Shown: piece by piece, positions 7,834 to 16,071 of the stretch
Layout: every line of letters starts with the position of its first letter
Position numbering within the stretch: the stretch's first letter is position 1
NCBI GenBank assembly: GCA_963767475.1
Contig: CAVYEI010000002.1
Span: 1,364,001-1,428,000, forward strand
Direction of reading: 5' to 3'
DNA length: 64,000 nt
Source of the DNA: WHSW01 sp963767475
GTDB lineage: Bacteria; Actinomycetota; Thermoleophilia; Solirubrobacterales; 70-9
The notes under the pieces: generated by a model
The model's input: the letters and a program-made list of their open reading frames with translations, nothing else
What the model was told of the DNA's origin: nothing
Databases searched by the model: none
Position numbers and translations under genes: made by a program

Positions 7834-8451
7834 ATGGCCGAGAACGCACGCGAGCGGATCCTCGAGGCTGCCTGCGACCTGATCGCCTCCGACGGCATCG
7901 ACGACGTCCGCATCGCCCGGGTCGCGACCCGGGCCCGGGCCTCGACCGCGCTCGTCCACCACTACTTCTCGACCCGCGAGGAGCTGCTCGCCGAGGCGCT
8001 CGTGCACTCGTTCGAGACCGCCGGGCAGGAGCGCTTCGCCGGGGTCTCGGGGGGCGAGGACGCCACCCACGACCTGGCGCTGGCGATCGATGCCTGCCTG
8101 CCGCTGCCGGGTCCTCAGGAGCGCGACTGGACCCTGTGGGTGGAGCTCTGGCTGCGCGCGGTACGGGACGAGAGCATGCGCCCGCTCGCCGCCGAGCTCT
8201 ACCAGCGCTATCGCAAGTGGTTTCAGGCGGCGATCGAGGCCGGGATCTCGAGCGGTGAGTTCGAGACCGAACACGATCCTGGAGAGCTCGCCGACCTCGC
8301 CGTCGCGGTGATCGACGGCGCCGGTGTCCGGGCCCTGGTTCGCGATCCCGCGCTCGCGGTCGATCGCGCGCGGGCGCTCGTCGCGGGCATGCTCGAGCGC
8401 GAGCTCGGGCTCGACGCCGGCGCCCTTGCCAGCGATCCAGTCAGCGAGTAG
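7834..8451 (+). CDS. TetR/AcrR family transcriptional regulator (probable regulator of the 1-8 kb catabolic genes)
   Basis: A 205-aa regulator. The N-terminal helix-turn-helix is clear: 'ILEAACDLIASDGIDDVRIA' and then 'STALVHHYFSTREELLAEAL', the standard TetR recognition helix and Y-F-x-T/S-(K/R) region. The C-terminal all-helical ligand domain has no recognisable pocket motif. The start codon follows TAGGCT by 6 nt (leaderless). Operator site 2 lies directly upstream, and the identical-arm site 1 lies at the ACAD/Rieske promoters, so I infer it controls both loci. Its stop codon overlaps the -10 box of the next TetR gene. Confidence 0.92.
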   Translation: MAENARERILEAACDLIASDGIDDVRIARVATRARASTALVHHYFSTREELLAEALVHSFETAGQERFAGVSGGEDATHDLALAIDACLPLPGPQERDWTLWVELWLRAVRDESMRPLAAELYQRYRKWFQAAIEAGISSGEFETEHDPGELADLAVAVIDGAGVRALVRDPALAVDRARALVAGMLERELGLDAGALASDPVSE

Positions 8452-8454
8452 ATT
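8426..8454 (+). promoter_or_regulatory. promoter of the second TetR / polyamine operon
   Basis: TTGCCA (8426-8431), a 17-bp spacer, then TAGATT (8449-8454). It is embedded in the last codons of the first TetR gene. The predicted start, near 8461, directly abuts the palindrome at 8462-8477. Confidence 0.55.
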
Positions 8455-8461
8455 CCCTTTC

Positions 8462-8477
8462 CTGAATCGTGGTTCAG
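8462..8477. promoter_or_regulatory. palindrome, probable operator of the second TetR
   Basis: CTGAATCGTGGTTCAG has perfect 5-bp arms with a 6-bp centre, placed at the predicted transcription start of the TetR-polyamine operon. Its sequence differs from the ATTGAC-type operators, which suggests a separate regulator, most simply the TetR encoded just downstream. Confidence 0.5.
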
Positions 8478-8524
8478 CTTTGGGACCGCGCCCAGGAGGC
8501 CAGGCGAGGAGGCATGAACGGGCG

Positions 8525-9133
8525 ATGAGCCCCCGTCCGCAGATCGATCACATCCGCAAACCGCAGCTGCTCGCCGCAGCGGCTGAGGTGATCGCCGAGC
8601 GCGGCTTTGCCGCCACCCGGATCGCCGATGTCGCCGAGCGCGCCGGCACCAGCCCTCCCGGGGTCCTCTACTGGTTCGAATCCCGCGACCAGCTGCTTGC
8701 CGAGGCGCTGAGCTTCGGCGAGCAGGCCTTCCACGACGAGCTCGCAGCCGAGCTCGAGACACTGGCGGATCCTCGCGCTCGCCTTGCGACCCTGATCGAG
8801 CGCTCGATCGGCGGCGACGATTGGGTGCTCTGGATCGAGATCTGGACGAGGGCGCTTCGAGATCCGGAGACGAGCCGCTCGCGCCAGCGGCTCGACGACA
8901 GCTGGCGTGCGCAGATCGCCTCGACGATCGCCGACGGCCAGGCCGCGGGCTGCTTCGCCGGCCCCGACCCCGAGCGGGTGGCGCTCGAGCTCGCCTCGCT
9001 GATCGACGGGCTCGCGGTCCAGGTGGCGCTCGGTGACCGGCTGGTGACGCCGGAGCTGATGCGCAGCACCTGCATCGAGGTCGCCGAGCGGTTGCTCGAG
9101 GTCGAGCTGCCGGTGGCGGAGGCGGTGCCGTGA
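8525..9133 (+). CDS. TetR/AcrR family transcriptional regulator of the polyamine operon
   Basis: A 202-aa TetR protein. The helix-turn-helix reads 'LLAAAAEVIAERGFAATRIA', then 'PPGVLYWFESRDQLLAEAL'. ATG 8525 is chosen because the HTH begins about 12 residues later, as is usual, and GAGGAGG lies 12 nt upstream. A four-codon ORF (ATG 8514, MNGR) sits directly under that Shine-Dalgarno sequence and overlaps the TetR start (ATGA), so it may couple translation. The 3' end overlaps the next gene by 4 bp (GTGA), placing it first in the transporter operon. It probably senses a polyamine or its oxidation product (inference). Confidence 0.9.
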   Translation: MSPRPQIDHIRKPQLLAAAAEVIAERGFAATRIADVAERAGTSPPGVLYWFESRDQLLAEALSFGEQAFHDELAAELETLADPRARLATLIERSIGGDDWVLWIEIWTRALRDPETSRSRQRLDDSWRAQIASTIADGQAAGCFAGPDPERVALELASLIDGLAVQVALGDRLVTPELMRSTCIEVAERLLEVELPVAEAVP

Positions 9134-10236
9134 CCACGCTCTCGCGCCGTCAGCTGCTGCAGTCGGGCGCCGGCTTGGCGCTGGCCGGCTACGGGCTCGC
9201 CGGCTGCACGGTCGAGCGCTCGGTCGACAAATCGGCCGCGGGACGGATCATCAAGCCCGAGGTCGACGGCGACCTGCTGATCTACAACTGGGCCCAGTAC
9301 ATGGACCCGGCGTTGAAGCAGGGCTTCATGGACAAGTACGGGGTCAAGGTCACCGAGGTCAACTACGACAACCTCGAGGCGATGGTGATCAAGCTCCGTT
9401 CCGGTGCCCAGTACGACCTGATCTGGCCCTCGACCGAGTACGTCGCCCGACTCGCGAACGAGGGCCTGCTCGCCAGCTTCGACCGCGACCTGCTGAAGCA
9501 GGCCGACGGCCTCTCGAGCTTCTACAACGAAGGCTGGTGGGATCCGAACAACGAGTACTCGGTCCCCTACACCTACTACACCACCGGGATCGCCTGGCGC
9601 GAGGACGAGGTCTCGGGGATGACCGGCTCCTGGAACGACCTGCTCAACCCCGACGGCGAGGGCCGGATGTTCATCCTCGACGACTTCCAGGAGGCGATCG
9701 GCGAGGCGAACCTGGTCAACGGCTTCGACCTCAACACCGAGATCCCCGAGGAGCTCGAGGTCTCGAAGCAGACCCTGATCGAGCAGAAGGACTTCGCCCG
9801 CGGGTTCTCCACCAACTCCGTCTCGAACCTGGTCAACGGCACCGCCGTCATCCACCAGGCCTGGAACGGCGACATCGTCAACGTCCGCAACCAGGTCGAC
9901 GAGCCCGAGCTCTACCGCTACGAGACCTGCTCCGAGGGGGTGCCGGTGGGGACCGACTTCATGAGCATCCCCGTGAACGCGCGCAGCCCGGGGACCGCGA
10001 TGCTGTTCATGGACTGGATCATCACCCCCGAGAACGCCGCCCGCAACGTGCGCTGGAACGGCTATCCCCAGCCCTGCGACGGCGGCCGCGAGCAGTTCGC
10101 CGAGCTGGTCAAGGAGGAGCCGGCGATCGACGTCGATCTCGATTCGCTCGAGGACAGCGGGCTCGAGTACCGCCTCGACGACCCCGATGCCCGCCGCCTG
10201 TGGACCGACGTCTTCACCGAGGTCAAGGCATCTTGA
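9130..10236 (+). CDS. spermidine/putrescine-type ABC transporter substrate-binding lipoprotein
   Basis: A 368-aa periplasmic-binding-type lipoprotein of the PotD/PotF group. The signal peptide combines a twin-arginine motif (SRRQLLQ) with a lipobox (LAGC, Cys ~24). The mature protein starts 'GDLLIYNWAQYMDPALKQGF' and has 'YDLIWPSTEYVARLANEGLL', 'SVPYTYYTTGIAWREDEV' and a C-terminal 'GYPQPCDGG', all typical positions in PotD-like proteins. It delivers a cationic substrate to the permeases encoded next. The start GTG overlaps the TetR stop. A strong hairpin follows the stop codon, probably to keep this mRNA segment more abundant than the permease segment. Confidence 0.93.
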   Translation: MTTLSRRQLLQSGAGLALAGYGLAGCTVERSVDKSAAGRIIKPEVDGDLLIYNWAQYMDPALKQGFMDKYGVKVTEVNYDNLEAMVIKLRSGAQYDLIWPSTEYVARLANEGLLASFDRDLLKQADGLSSFYNEGWWDPNNEYSVPYTYYTTGIAWREDEVSGMTGSWNDLLNPDGEGRMFILDDFQEAIGEANLVNGFDLNTEIPEELEVSKQTLIEQKDFARGFSTNSVSNLVNGTAVIHQAWNGDIVNVRNQVDEPELYRYETCSEGVPVGTDFMSIPVNARSPGTAMLFMDWIITPENAARNVRWNGYPQPCDGGREQFAELVKEEPAIDVDLDSLEDSGLEYRLDDPDARRLWTDVFTEVKAS

Positions 10237-10249
10237 CTGGAGGGCGAAG

Positions 10250-10295
10250 CCCGATCGCGCCGCCGTTGAGGCGCCTGTTTGAGGCGCCAATCGGG
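10250..10295 (+). promoter_or_regulatory. intercistronic stem-loop between binding protein and permease genes
   Basis: CCCGAT (10250-10255) pairs with ATCGGG (10290-10295), and inside them GCGCC (10257-10261) pairs with GGCGC (10283-10287). The 3' arm reaches the GTG start codon of the permease. There is no U-run, so a 3'-end-stabilising or translation-limiting role is more likely than full termination. Confidence 0.5.
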
Positions 10296-11146
10296 TGACG
10301 GCCGGCGGTTTTTGGAATCGCTTCCTGCTCCCCGGCGGCATCTGGCTGGTGCTGCTGTTCGTCGTCCCGCTCTGCTTCGTGCTCGCGCTCTCGTTCGGCT
10401 ACGTCGACGACCTCGGTCGCGCCGTCTACTCGACCGACCTCGCCAACTACGCCGACGCCTTCGACCCGACCTACCTGCCGGTGCTGATCCGCTCGGTGCT
10501 CTACGCGCTCCTGACCACGATCCTCTGCCTCGCAATCGGCTACCCGGTCGCCTACTACATCGCCCGCTATGGCGGCCGTTACCGGAATGCCCTGATCGCG
10601 CTCCTGGTGCTGCCGTTCTTCGTCAACTACCTCGTCCGCACCTACGCCTGGGTAGCGCTGCTCGCCGACGAGGGGCTGGTCAACAACGCGATCGTCGACC
10701 TCGGCATCGTCGGCGAGCCGATTCAGATGATCAACACGCCCTGGGCGGTGATCGGCGGGCTCACCTACGGCTACCTGATCTTCATGATCCTGCCCGTCTA
10801 CGGCGCCCTCGAGCGGCTCGATCGCTCGGTGATCGAGGCCGGTAAGGATCTCTACGGGAGCCCGCTTCAGACCTTCCTCCACGTCACCTTGCCGCAGACC
10901 AAGCAGGGGATCCTCGCCGGCTCGGTGCTCGTCTTCCTGCCGGCGGTCGGCGACTTCGTCGCCGCGCAGCTGCTCGGCGGCCCCGACACCTACATGGTCG
11001 GCAACCTGATCCAGGACCAGTTCTTCGCCGCCAACAACTGGCCCTTCGGAGCGGCCCTGACCGTGGTGATGATGCTCTTCCTCTCCGTCTGGATGGTCGC
11101 CTACCTGCGTTCGGCCGCCCGCGACGCGAGGGCGGCGGCGCTATGA
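10295..11146 (+). CDS. polyamine-type ABC transporter permease (PotB-like)
   Basis: A 283-aa inner-membrane permease with six predicted helices. The cytoplasmic coupling (EAA) loop is visible as 'EAGKDLYGSPLQTFLHVTLP', which docks on the ATPase. The N-terminal 'GGIWLVLLFVVPLCFVLALS' is the first helix. Order and spacing (binding protein, PotB-like, PotC-like, ATPase) match the spermidine/putrescine class. GTG 10295 lies at the foot of the upstream stem-loop. It overlaps the next permease by 4 bp. Confidence 0.93.
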   Translation: MTAGGFWNRFLLPGGIWLVLLFVVPLCFVLALSFGYVDDLGRAVYSTDLANYADAFDPTYLPVLIRSVLYALLTTILCLAIGYPVAYYIARYGGRYRNALIALLVLPFFVNYLVRTYAWVALLADEGLVNNAIVDLGIVGEPIQMINTPWAVIGGLTYGYLIFMILPVYGALERLDRSVIEAGKDLYGSPLQTFLHVTLPQTKQGILAGSVLVFLPAVGDFVAAQLLGGPDTYMVGNLIQDQFFAANNWPFGAALTVVMMLFLSVWMVAYLRSAARDARAAAL

Positions 11147-11979
11147 GCACCGGAAGCAGGAAGGGGTTCGACCGGCCGCTGTTCCTGCGCGTGTGGGCGG
11201 TCTGCGTCTACGTCTTCCTCTTCCTGCCGATCCTCGTCGTGATCCTGTTCAGCTTCAACTCGATCAAGTCGCTGAACAGGTTCGAGGGCTTCTCGTTGCA
11301 GTGGTACGAGGAGTTCCTCAACGACGAGACCCTGCGCGACTCGCTCTTCACCTCGCTCGAGATCGCCTTCCTGACGATGCTCGCGGCGACCGTGATCGGC
11401 ACCCTGCTCGCGATCGGGCTGGTCCGCGCCCGCGCCCGCTGGGCGCCGGGTGCGAACGTGCTCATGCTCGTGCCCCTGGTGGTGCCCGAGATCGTCGCCG
11501 GGATCTCGGCGCTGCTGATCTTCAGCCAGATCGGGATCGCGCTCTCCTTCTGGACGATCGTGATCGCCCACATCACCTTCTCGATCTCCTACGTGACGAT
11601 CGTCGTCCGGGCCCGGATGGCGGCGATCAGCGAGGAGGTAGAGGAGGCGGCGATGGACCTCGGCGCGACCCGCTGGCAGTCGGTGCGCCTGGTCCTGGTG
11701 CCGGCGCTGTGGCCCTCGATCCTCGCCGCCGGCCTGCTCGTATTCGCCTTCTCCTTCGACGACTTCGTGCTCTCCTTCTTCACCACCGGCGAGGACGTGC
11801 AGCCGCTGCCGGTGCGGATCTGGTCGGCGATCCGCTTCGGGCTCTCGCCGACGATCAACGCGATCGGGACGCTGATGATGGTCGTCTCGCTGACCGCGAT
11901 CGCGCTCGCGGTGATGCTCCCGCGGCTGTTCGGCCGCCGCGAGTCGGGGCTCAAGGTGCTCACGGCCGGCGAGGGATAA
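11143..11979 (+). CDS. polyamine-type ABC transporter permease (PotC-like)
   Basis: A 278-aa permease, the partner of the preceding one. The first helix is 'VYVFLFLPILVVILFSFNS', and the EAA loop is 'EEAAMDLGATRWQSVRLVLVP'. 'FAFSFDDFVLSFFTTG' near the end is a PotC-type signature. ATG 11143 overlaps the PotB-like stop (ATGA), so the two should be made in equal amounts. The ATPase gene follows 9 nt later. Confidence 0.93.
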   Translation: MSTGSRKGFDRPLFLRVWAVCVYVFLFLPILVVILFSFNSIKSLNRFEGFSLQWYEEFLNDETLRDSLFTSLEIAFLTMLAATVIGTLLAIGLVRARARWAPGANVLMLVPLVVPEIVAGISALLIFSQIGIALSFWTIVIAHITFSISYVTIVVRARMAAISEEVEEAAMDLGATRWQSVRLVLVPALWPSILAAGLLVFAFSFDDFVLSFFTTGEDVQPLPVRIWSAIRFGLSPTINAIGTLMMVVSLTAIALAVMLPRLFGRRESGLKVLTAGEG

Positions 11980-11988
11980 GGAGAGGTT

Positions 11989-13056
11989 TTGGCAGAGGCG
12001 ATCAGGATCGAGAACGTGACCAAGCGCTTCGGCGACCACCTCGCCGTCGACGACGTCAGCCTGGTGATCGAGCAGGGTGAGTTCTTCAGCCTGCTCGGCC
12101 CCTCGGGCTGCGGCAAGACGACGACGCTGCGGATGCTGGCGGGCTTCGAGATCCCGACCGAGGGCCGGATCATGCTCGAGGGCGAGCCGGTCGAGGACGT
12201 GCCGCCCTACAAGCGCGACGTCAACATGGTGTTCCAGAGCTATGCGCTGTTCGAGCACCTCGACATCGCCGACAACGTCGCCTTCGGCCTCCGCCGCCGC
12301 AAGGTCGCCAAGGACGAGATCTCACGCAGGGTGGGGGAGGCGCTCGAGCTGGTCAACCTCGCCGAGCGCTCGACCGCCCGCACGAACGAGCTCTCCGGCG
12401 GGCAGAAGCAGCGCGTGGCGCTGGCGCGGGCGCTCGTCAACCGGCCCAAGGTGCTGCTGCTCGACGAGCCGCTCGGGGCTCTGGACCTGAAGCTGCGCCG
12501 CCAGATGCAGGTCGAGCTGAAGCAGATCCAGCGCGAGGTCGGGATCACCTTCGTCTACGTCACCCATGACCAGGAGGAGGCGCTCTCGATGTCCGACCGG
12601 ATCGCGGTCATGAACGCCGGCAGGGTGGCCCAATGCGGTCCGCCGGAGGACGTCTACGAGCATCCCGCGGAGGAGTTCGTCGCCGGCTTCATCGGGATCT
12701 CGAACCTGATCGCGGCGACCGCCGACGGCGGTGGCCAGGTGCGGCTCGCGAACGGCATCCAGCTGCCGGCGCCGCTTCCCGACGACGTCTCGCCCGGCGA
12801 CGAGATCAACCTCTCCGTGCGCCCCGAGAAGATCGCCGTCGACGAGCTCGAGCCGGGCATGGTCAGCCTCGAGGGCACGATCGTCTCCCGCGTCTACCTC
12901 GGCGTCTCGACCCAGATCACGGTCTCGCTCGGCAACGGCGCCAACCTGGTCGCGCTCGAGCAGGCGACCTACCGCGCCCGTGCCGACGACCGCTGGGAGC
13001 CCGGGAGCAAGATCACGCTCGGCTGGCACCTCGAGCACTGCCTGGTGCTGCGCTGA
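11989..13056 (+). CDS. polyamine-type ABC transporter ATP-binding protein (PotA-like)
   Basis: A 355-aa ATPase with the full motif set: Walker A 'GPSGCGKTT', Q-loop 'VFQSYALFEH', signature 'LSGGQKQRVALARAL', Walker B 'VLLLDEPLGALD', H-loop 'VTHDQEEAL'. The C-terminal ~110 residues form the TOBE/OB regulatory domain usual for PotA and MalK. TTG 11989 is the start, supported by AAGGAGAGG just upstream. It energises the PotB/PotC-like permeases encoded directly before. Confidence 0.94.
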   Translation: MAEAIRIENVTKRFGDHLAVDDVSLVIEQGEFFSLLGPSGCGKTTTLRMLAGFEIPTEGRIMLEGEPVEDVPPYKRDVNMVFQSYALFEHLDIADNVAFGLRRRKVAKDEISRRVGEALELVNLAERSTARTNELSGGQKQRVALARALVNRPKVLLLDEPLGALDLKLRRQMQVELKQIQREVGITFVYVTHDQEEALSMSDRIAVMNAGRVAQCGPPEDVYEHPAEEFVAGFIGISNLIAATADGGGQVRLANGIQLPAPLPDDVSPGDEINLSVRPEKIAVDELEPGMVSLEGTIVSRVYLGVSTQITVSLGNGANLVALEQATYRARADDRWEPGSKITLGWHLEHCLVLR

Positions 13057-13067
13057 GCCGCAGCACC
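13044..13067 (+). promoter_or_regulatory. stem-loop at the PotA-like stop codon
   Basis: GGTGCTGCG (13044-13052) and CGCAGCACC (13059-13067) form a perfect 9-bp stem with a 6-nt loop spanning the stop codon. No U-run follows, so this is probably an mRNA stability or attenuation element before the amine oxidase gene. The 12-mer TGCGCTGAGCCG occurs at 13049 and again at 13078. Confidence 0.4.
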
Positions 13068-13092
13068 CAGATGTGTCTGCGCTGAGCCGATC

Positions 13093-14298
13093 GTGAGCCG
13101 TTCGGCGATCGTGATCGGCGCCGGGCTCGCCGGCCTGGTCGCCGCCGACGAGCTCGTGCGCGCGGGCTGGGAGGTCGAGGTGCTCGAGGCACGCGAGCGA
13201 GTCGGCGGGCGGACCTGGTCGCGCGAGCTCGCCAACGGCGCCACGGTCGAGATGGGCGCCGAGTTCATCCTCCCCGGCAACAGCGAGGTCGAGGCGCTCG
13301 CGGGCGAGCTCGGGCTCGGGCTCTGGGACAAGGGCATGCGCTACGGCCGGCGCCAGCCGCGCGGCGGCATCGGCACCACCGAACCGGAGCTCGCCGCCGG
13401 CGTCGCCGCGGTCACCGCCGCCCTCGCCACGCTCGAGGGAAGGCCGAGCGCGCGCGAGCTGCTCGACTCGCTGCCGATCGCCGACGGCGCCCGCGAGGCG
13501 ATCCGCGCCCGGCTCGAGATCTCCTCCGCGAGCTCGGCCGACCAGGTCCCCGCCACCGACATGGACGGGATCGCGCACATCGGCGACGACCCCGCTCCCA
13601 GCGTCGCCGGCGGCAATCAGGGCTTGGCGCTCACGCTCGCGGCAGGGCTCGGCGAAGCGGTTCGGCTGGGCGATCCGGCGGAGCGGGTGGCGTGGGAGGG
13701 CGGCGCGGTGCGGGTGCGGACGGCGAGCGGGCGCGCGCCGGAGGCCGGCGCCTGCGTGGTCGCGGTCCCGGCGAGCGTGATCGGCCGGATCGGGTTCGAG
13801 CCCGCGTTGCCCGAAGGCGTACGCGAAGCGCTTTCGCGGGTGCGCTACGGCCACGCCGCGAAGCTCTTCGTCCCGCTCACCGGGGCGGCGCAGCCCGGCG
13901 CGGTGATGAACGTCCCCGAGCGCTACTGGTGCTGGACCGCGACCGGCGCGGGCGAGCGGCCGATGCCCGTGGTCAGCTGCTTTGCCGGCTCCCCCGCTGC
14001 GCTCGAACGGCTCGCGGTCGCCGACGGCCCCGAAACCTGGCTCGAGTCGCTGGCGACGCTGCGACCGGACCTGGAGCTGGAGCCCGCAGGCGCCGTGCTC
14101 TGCAATTGGGACGACGACCCGTGGGTCGGCGCCGCCTACTCGATCTCGCCTCCACCCGAGCTGGCAGCGGCGCTCGCCGTGCCGGTCGGGCCGCTGGCGT
14201 TCGCCGGTGAGCATCTCGGCGGCGCCTTCAACGGCCTGATGGAGGGCGCGATCCGCAGCGGCCGGCGAGCGGCCGGGGAGGTGCTGGCCGGCGGTTGA
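13093..14298 (+). CDS. flavin-dependent amine oxidase
   Basis: A 401-aa FAD oxidase of the monoamine/polyamine oxidase family. The dinucleotide-binding motif 'VIGAGLAGLVAADELVRAG' is at residues ~6-24, followed by 'VLEARERVGGRTWSREL', the arginine motif binding FAD. The C-terminus has 'GPLAFAGEHLGGAFNGLMEG', the usual second FAD contact. It would oxidise an imported amine to aldehyde plus ammonia and H2O2. Being last in the polyamine transporter operon argues for putrescine or a related amine as substrate. GTG 13093 has no strong Shine-Dalgarno sequence; coupling to upstream translation is likely. Confidence 0.9.
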   Translation: MSRSAIVIGAGLAGLVAADELVRAGWEVEVLEARERVGGRTWSRELANGATVEMGAEFILPGNSEVEALAGELGLGLWDKGMRYGRRQPRGGIGTTEPELAAGVAAVTAALATLEGRPSARELLDSLPIADGAREAIRARLEISSASSADQVPATDMDGIAHIGDDPAPSVAGGNQGLALTLAAGLGEAVRLGDPAERVAWEGGAVRVRTASGRAPEAGACVVAVPASVIGRIGFEPALPEGVREALSRVRYGHAAKLFVPLTGAAQPGAVMNVPERYWCWTATGAGERPMPVVSCFAGSPAALERLAVADGPETWLESLATLRPDLELEPAGAVLCNWDDDPWVGAAYSISPPPELAAALAVPVGPLAFAGEHLGGAFNGLMEGAIRSGRRAAGEVLAGG

Positions 14299-14301
14299 CG
14301 G

Positions 14302-15156
14302 CTAGGGAGCCGCGGCCGTCTCCGCGACTACCGCGGCGCCGGCGCCGCCGCCCGGCGCTCCACCGCCGCCCTCGTCCTGGGTCAGCTTGTGGGCGAAGTA
14401 GACGGGGATGATCGAGAGCAGGATCACGAACACGGCGACGACGTTGACGATCGGCAGCTGGTTCGGGCGCGAGAAGTTGTTCAGGATCCAGATCGGCAGG
14501 GTCTCGTCGCCGGCGCCGATCGTGAACGTGGTGACGATGATCTCGTCGAAGGAGAGCGCGAAGGCGAGCAGTGCGCCGGCGACCAGGGCGCCGCGGAGAT
14601 TCGGCAGGGTGACCATGCGGAAGGTCTGCCACGGGGTCGCGCCGAGGTCCGCCGAAGCCTCCTCGAACGAGGCAGACATCCGCCGTAGACGCGCGATCAC
14701 GTTGTTGTAGACGACGACGATGCAGAAGGTCGCGTGTGCGATCACGATCGTCAGCAGGCCGAGCGAGATCCCGAGGACCTCGTTGAAGGTCGAGTTGAGT
14801 GCGATCCCGGTGACGATCCCCGGGAGCGCGATCGGCAGGATGACCAGGAAGGAGATCGTCTCGCGGCCGAAGAACCGGTGCCGGGCGACGGCGAGCGAGG
14901 CGAGCGTGCCGAGGATCATCGCCACGCCGGTCGCCAGCAGGCCGGCCTTCACCGAGTACAAGAGCGCGTCGCGGGCGCCGGTGTTGTCGATCGCCTTCTC
15001 GAACCACTCGAGCGTGAACCCGGGCGGCGGCCACTCGAACGTGCGCGCCGTGCTGAAGGCGTAGACGACGACGACGAACAGCGGCACGTAGATGAACGCG
15101 AGCGTGAACCCGGTCCCGAGCCGCAACAGCAGCTGTGATGTGCCCGACAATCTCAT
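14302..15156 (-). CDS. second polyamine-type ABC permease, PotC-like
   Basis: A 284-aa permease with six hydrophobic helices. The EAA loop is 'EEASADLGATPWQTFRMVTLP' less its first residue, and the late PotC-type motif is 'FALSFDEIIVTTFT'. ATG 15156 overlaps the upstream permease stop by 4 bp; the reading frame stays open far upstream but that part is a shadow of the neighbouring gene. A Gly/Ala-rich tail of ~25 residues follows the last helix. It is convergent with the amine oxidase, the two stops being 4-5 bp apart. Confidence 0.92.
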   Translation of the reverse strand: MRLSGTSQLLLRLGTGFTLAFIYVPLFVVVVYAFSTARTFEWPPPGFTLEWFEKAIDNTGARDALLYSVKAGLLATGVAMILGTLASLAVARHRFFGRETISFLVILPIALPGIVTGIALNSTFNEVLGISLGLLTIVIAHATFCIVVVYNNVIARLRRMSASFEEASADLGATPWQTFRMVTLPNLRGALVAGALLAFALSFDEIIVTTFTIGAGDETLPIWILNNFSRPNQLPIVNVVAVFVILLSIIPVYFAHKLTQDEGGGGAPGGGAGAAVVAETAAAP

Positions 15157-16052
15157 AGGTGCTCGAACGCCCCCAGCCGCCTGGCGATCAGCAGGTAGAC
15201 GATCATGATCACGATCGGAACCGTCGCGAACGCCGCCGCAAACGGCAGGTTGACGGTGAAGTTGTCCTTGACGACGGTGCCGATGAACTGCTCCCCGGAG
15301 CCGACCAGGTTCGGGGTGATGAAGTCGCCGAGGGTGAGCGAGAAGGTGAAGATCGAGCCGGCGACGACGGCGGGGAAGACCAGCGGCAGGATCACCCGGC
15401 GGAAGGTGGTCCCAGGTCTCGCGCCTTGGTCCTCCGAGGCGCTCAGCAGCGTGTCCGGGATCCGCTCCAGCCCGGCGTAGATCGGGATGATCATGTACGG
15501 GAGCCAGATGTAGCTCATCACCAGCCAGATCGCGACCAGCCCGTAGCCCGGGCCCTCGATTCCGAGCGGGTTGAGGACCCAGTTGAGCACCCCTTCCTGG
15601 CTCAGGATGCCGCGCCACGCGAACGCCTTCACCAGGTAGGCGGACCACAGCGGCAGCAGCACCGCGACGACGAGGAAGCCACGCATCCTCGGCTTCGCGA
15701 TCTTGGCCATGAAGAAGGCGATCGGGAAGGCGAGGGCGATGTCGGTGACCGTGACCAGCGCCGCGATGCCGACGGTCCGCAGGGTGACGTCGCGGTAGAC
15801 CGAGGTCTCGACGACCTCCTTGAAGTTGTCGAGCGTGAACGTCTGCTCGATCTCGCCGCTGAGCTCGCCGAGGGTCCAGAAGCTGGTCACCAGCAGGACC
15901 GCGAGCGAGCCGAGGTAGCCGACGACGAGCCATCCGACCGGCCCGGCCAGCAGCGCCCCCGCCTGCAGCCGCGGGCGTCCGTGGAAGAGGCCGGCGAGCC
16001 TGTGGCCCACCGACCTCCTCCGCGGCGCGGGCGTCGTTACGCCCGCTTCCAT
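15153..16052 (-). CDS. second polyamine-type ABC permease, PotB-like
   Basis: A 299-aa permease. A ~30-residue basic N-terminus precedes the first helix ('GPVGWLVVGYLGSLAVLLVT'). The EAA-loop region is 'SASEDQGARPGTTFRRVILP', with the first Glu of the motif replaced by Ser-Ala-Ser-Glu spacing. 'FSLTLGDFITPNLVG' is a PotB-type motif. It sits between the binding protein (19 nt upstream) and the PotC-like gene (4-bp overlap), so it is the middle of an ATPase - binding protein - permease - permease operon. Confidence 0.92.
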   Translation of the reverse strand: MEAGVTTPAPRRRSVGHRLAGLFHGRPRLQAGALLAGPVGWLVVGYLGSLAVLLVTSFWTLGELSGEIEQTFTLDNFKEVVETSVYRDVTLRTVGIAALVTVTDIALAFPIAFFMAKIAKPRMRGFLVVAVLLPLWSAYLVKAFAWRGILSQEGVLNWVLNPLGIEGPGYGLVAIWLVMSYIWLPYMIIPIYAGLERIPDTLLSASEDQGARPGTTFRRVILPLVFPAVVAGSIFTFSLTLGDFITPNLVGSGEQFIGTVVKDNFTVNLPFAAAFATVPIVIMIVYLLIARRLGAFEHL

Positions 16053-16071
16053 CTCGTTACGGGAGGTTCGA

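Noticed and set aside
8674..8690. GGTTCGAATCCC, resembling a tRNA T-arm
   Set aside because: It lies in the TetR coding sequence and no acceptor or anticodon stem can be formed around it.
13049..13089. Direct repeat TGCGCTGAGCCG around the PotA-like stop codon
   Set aside because: Only two copies 29 bp apart, containing a stop codon and common GC-rich words; a small local duplication is enough to explain it.
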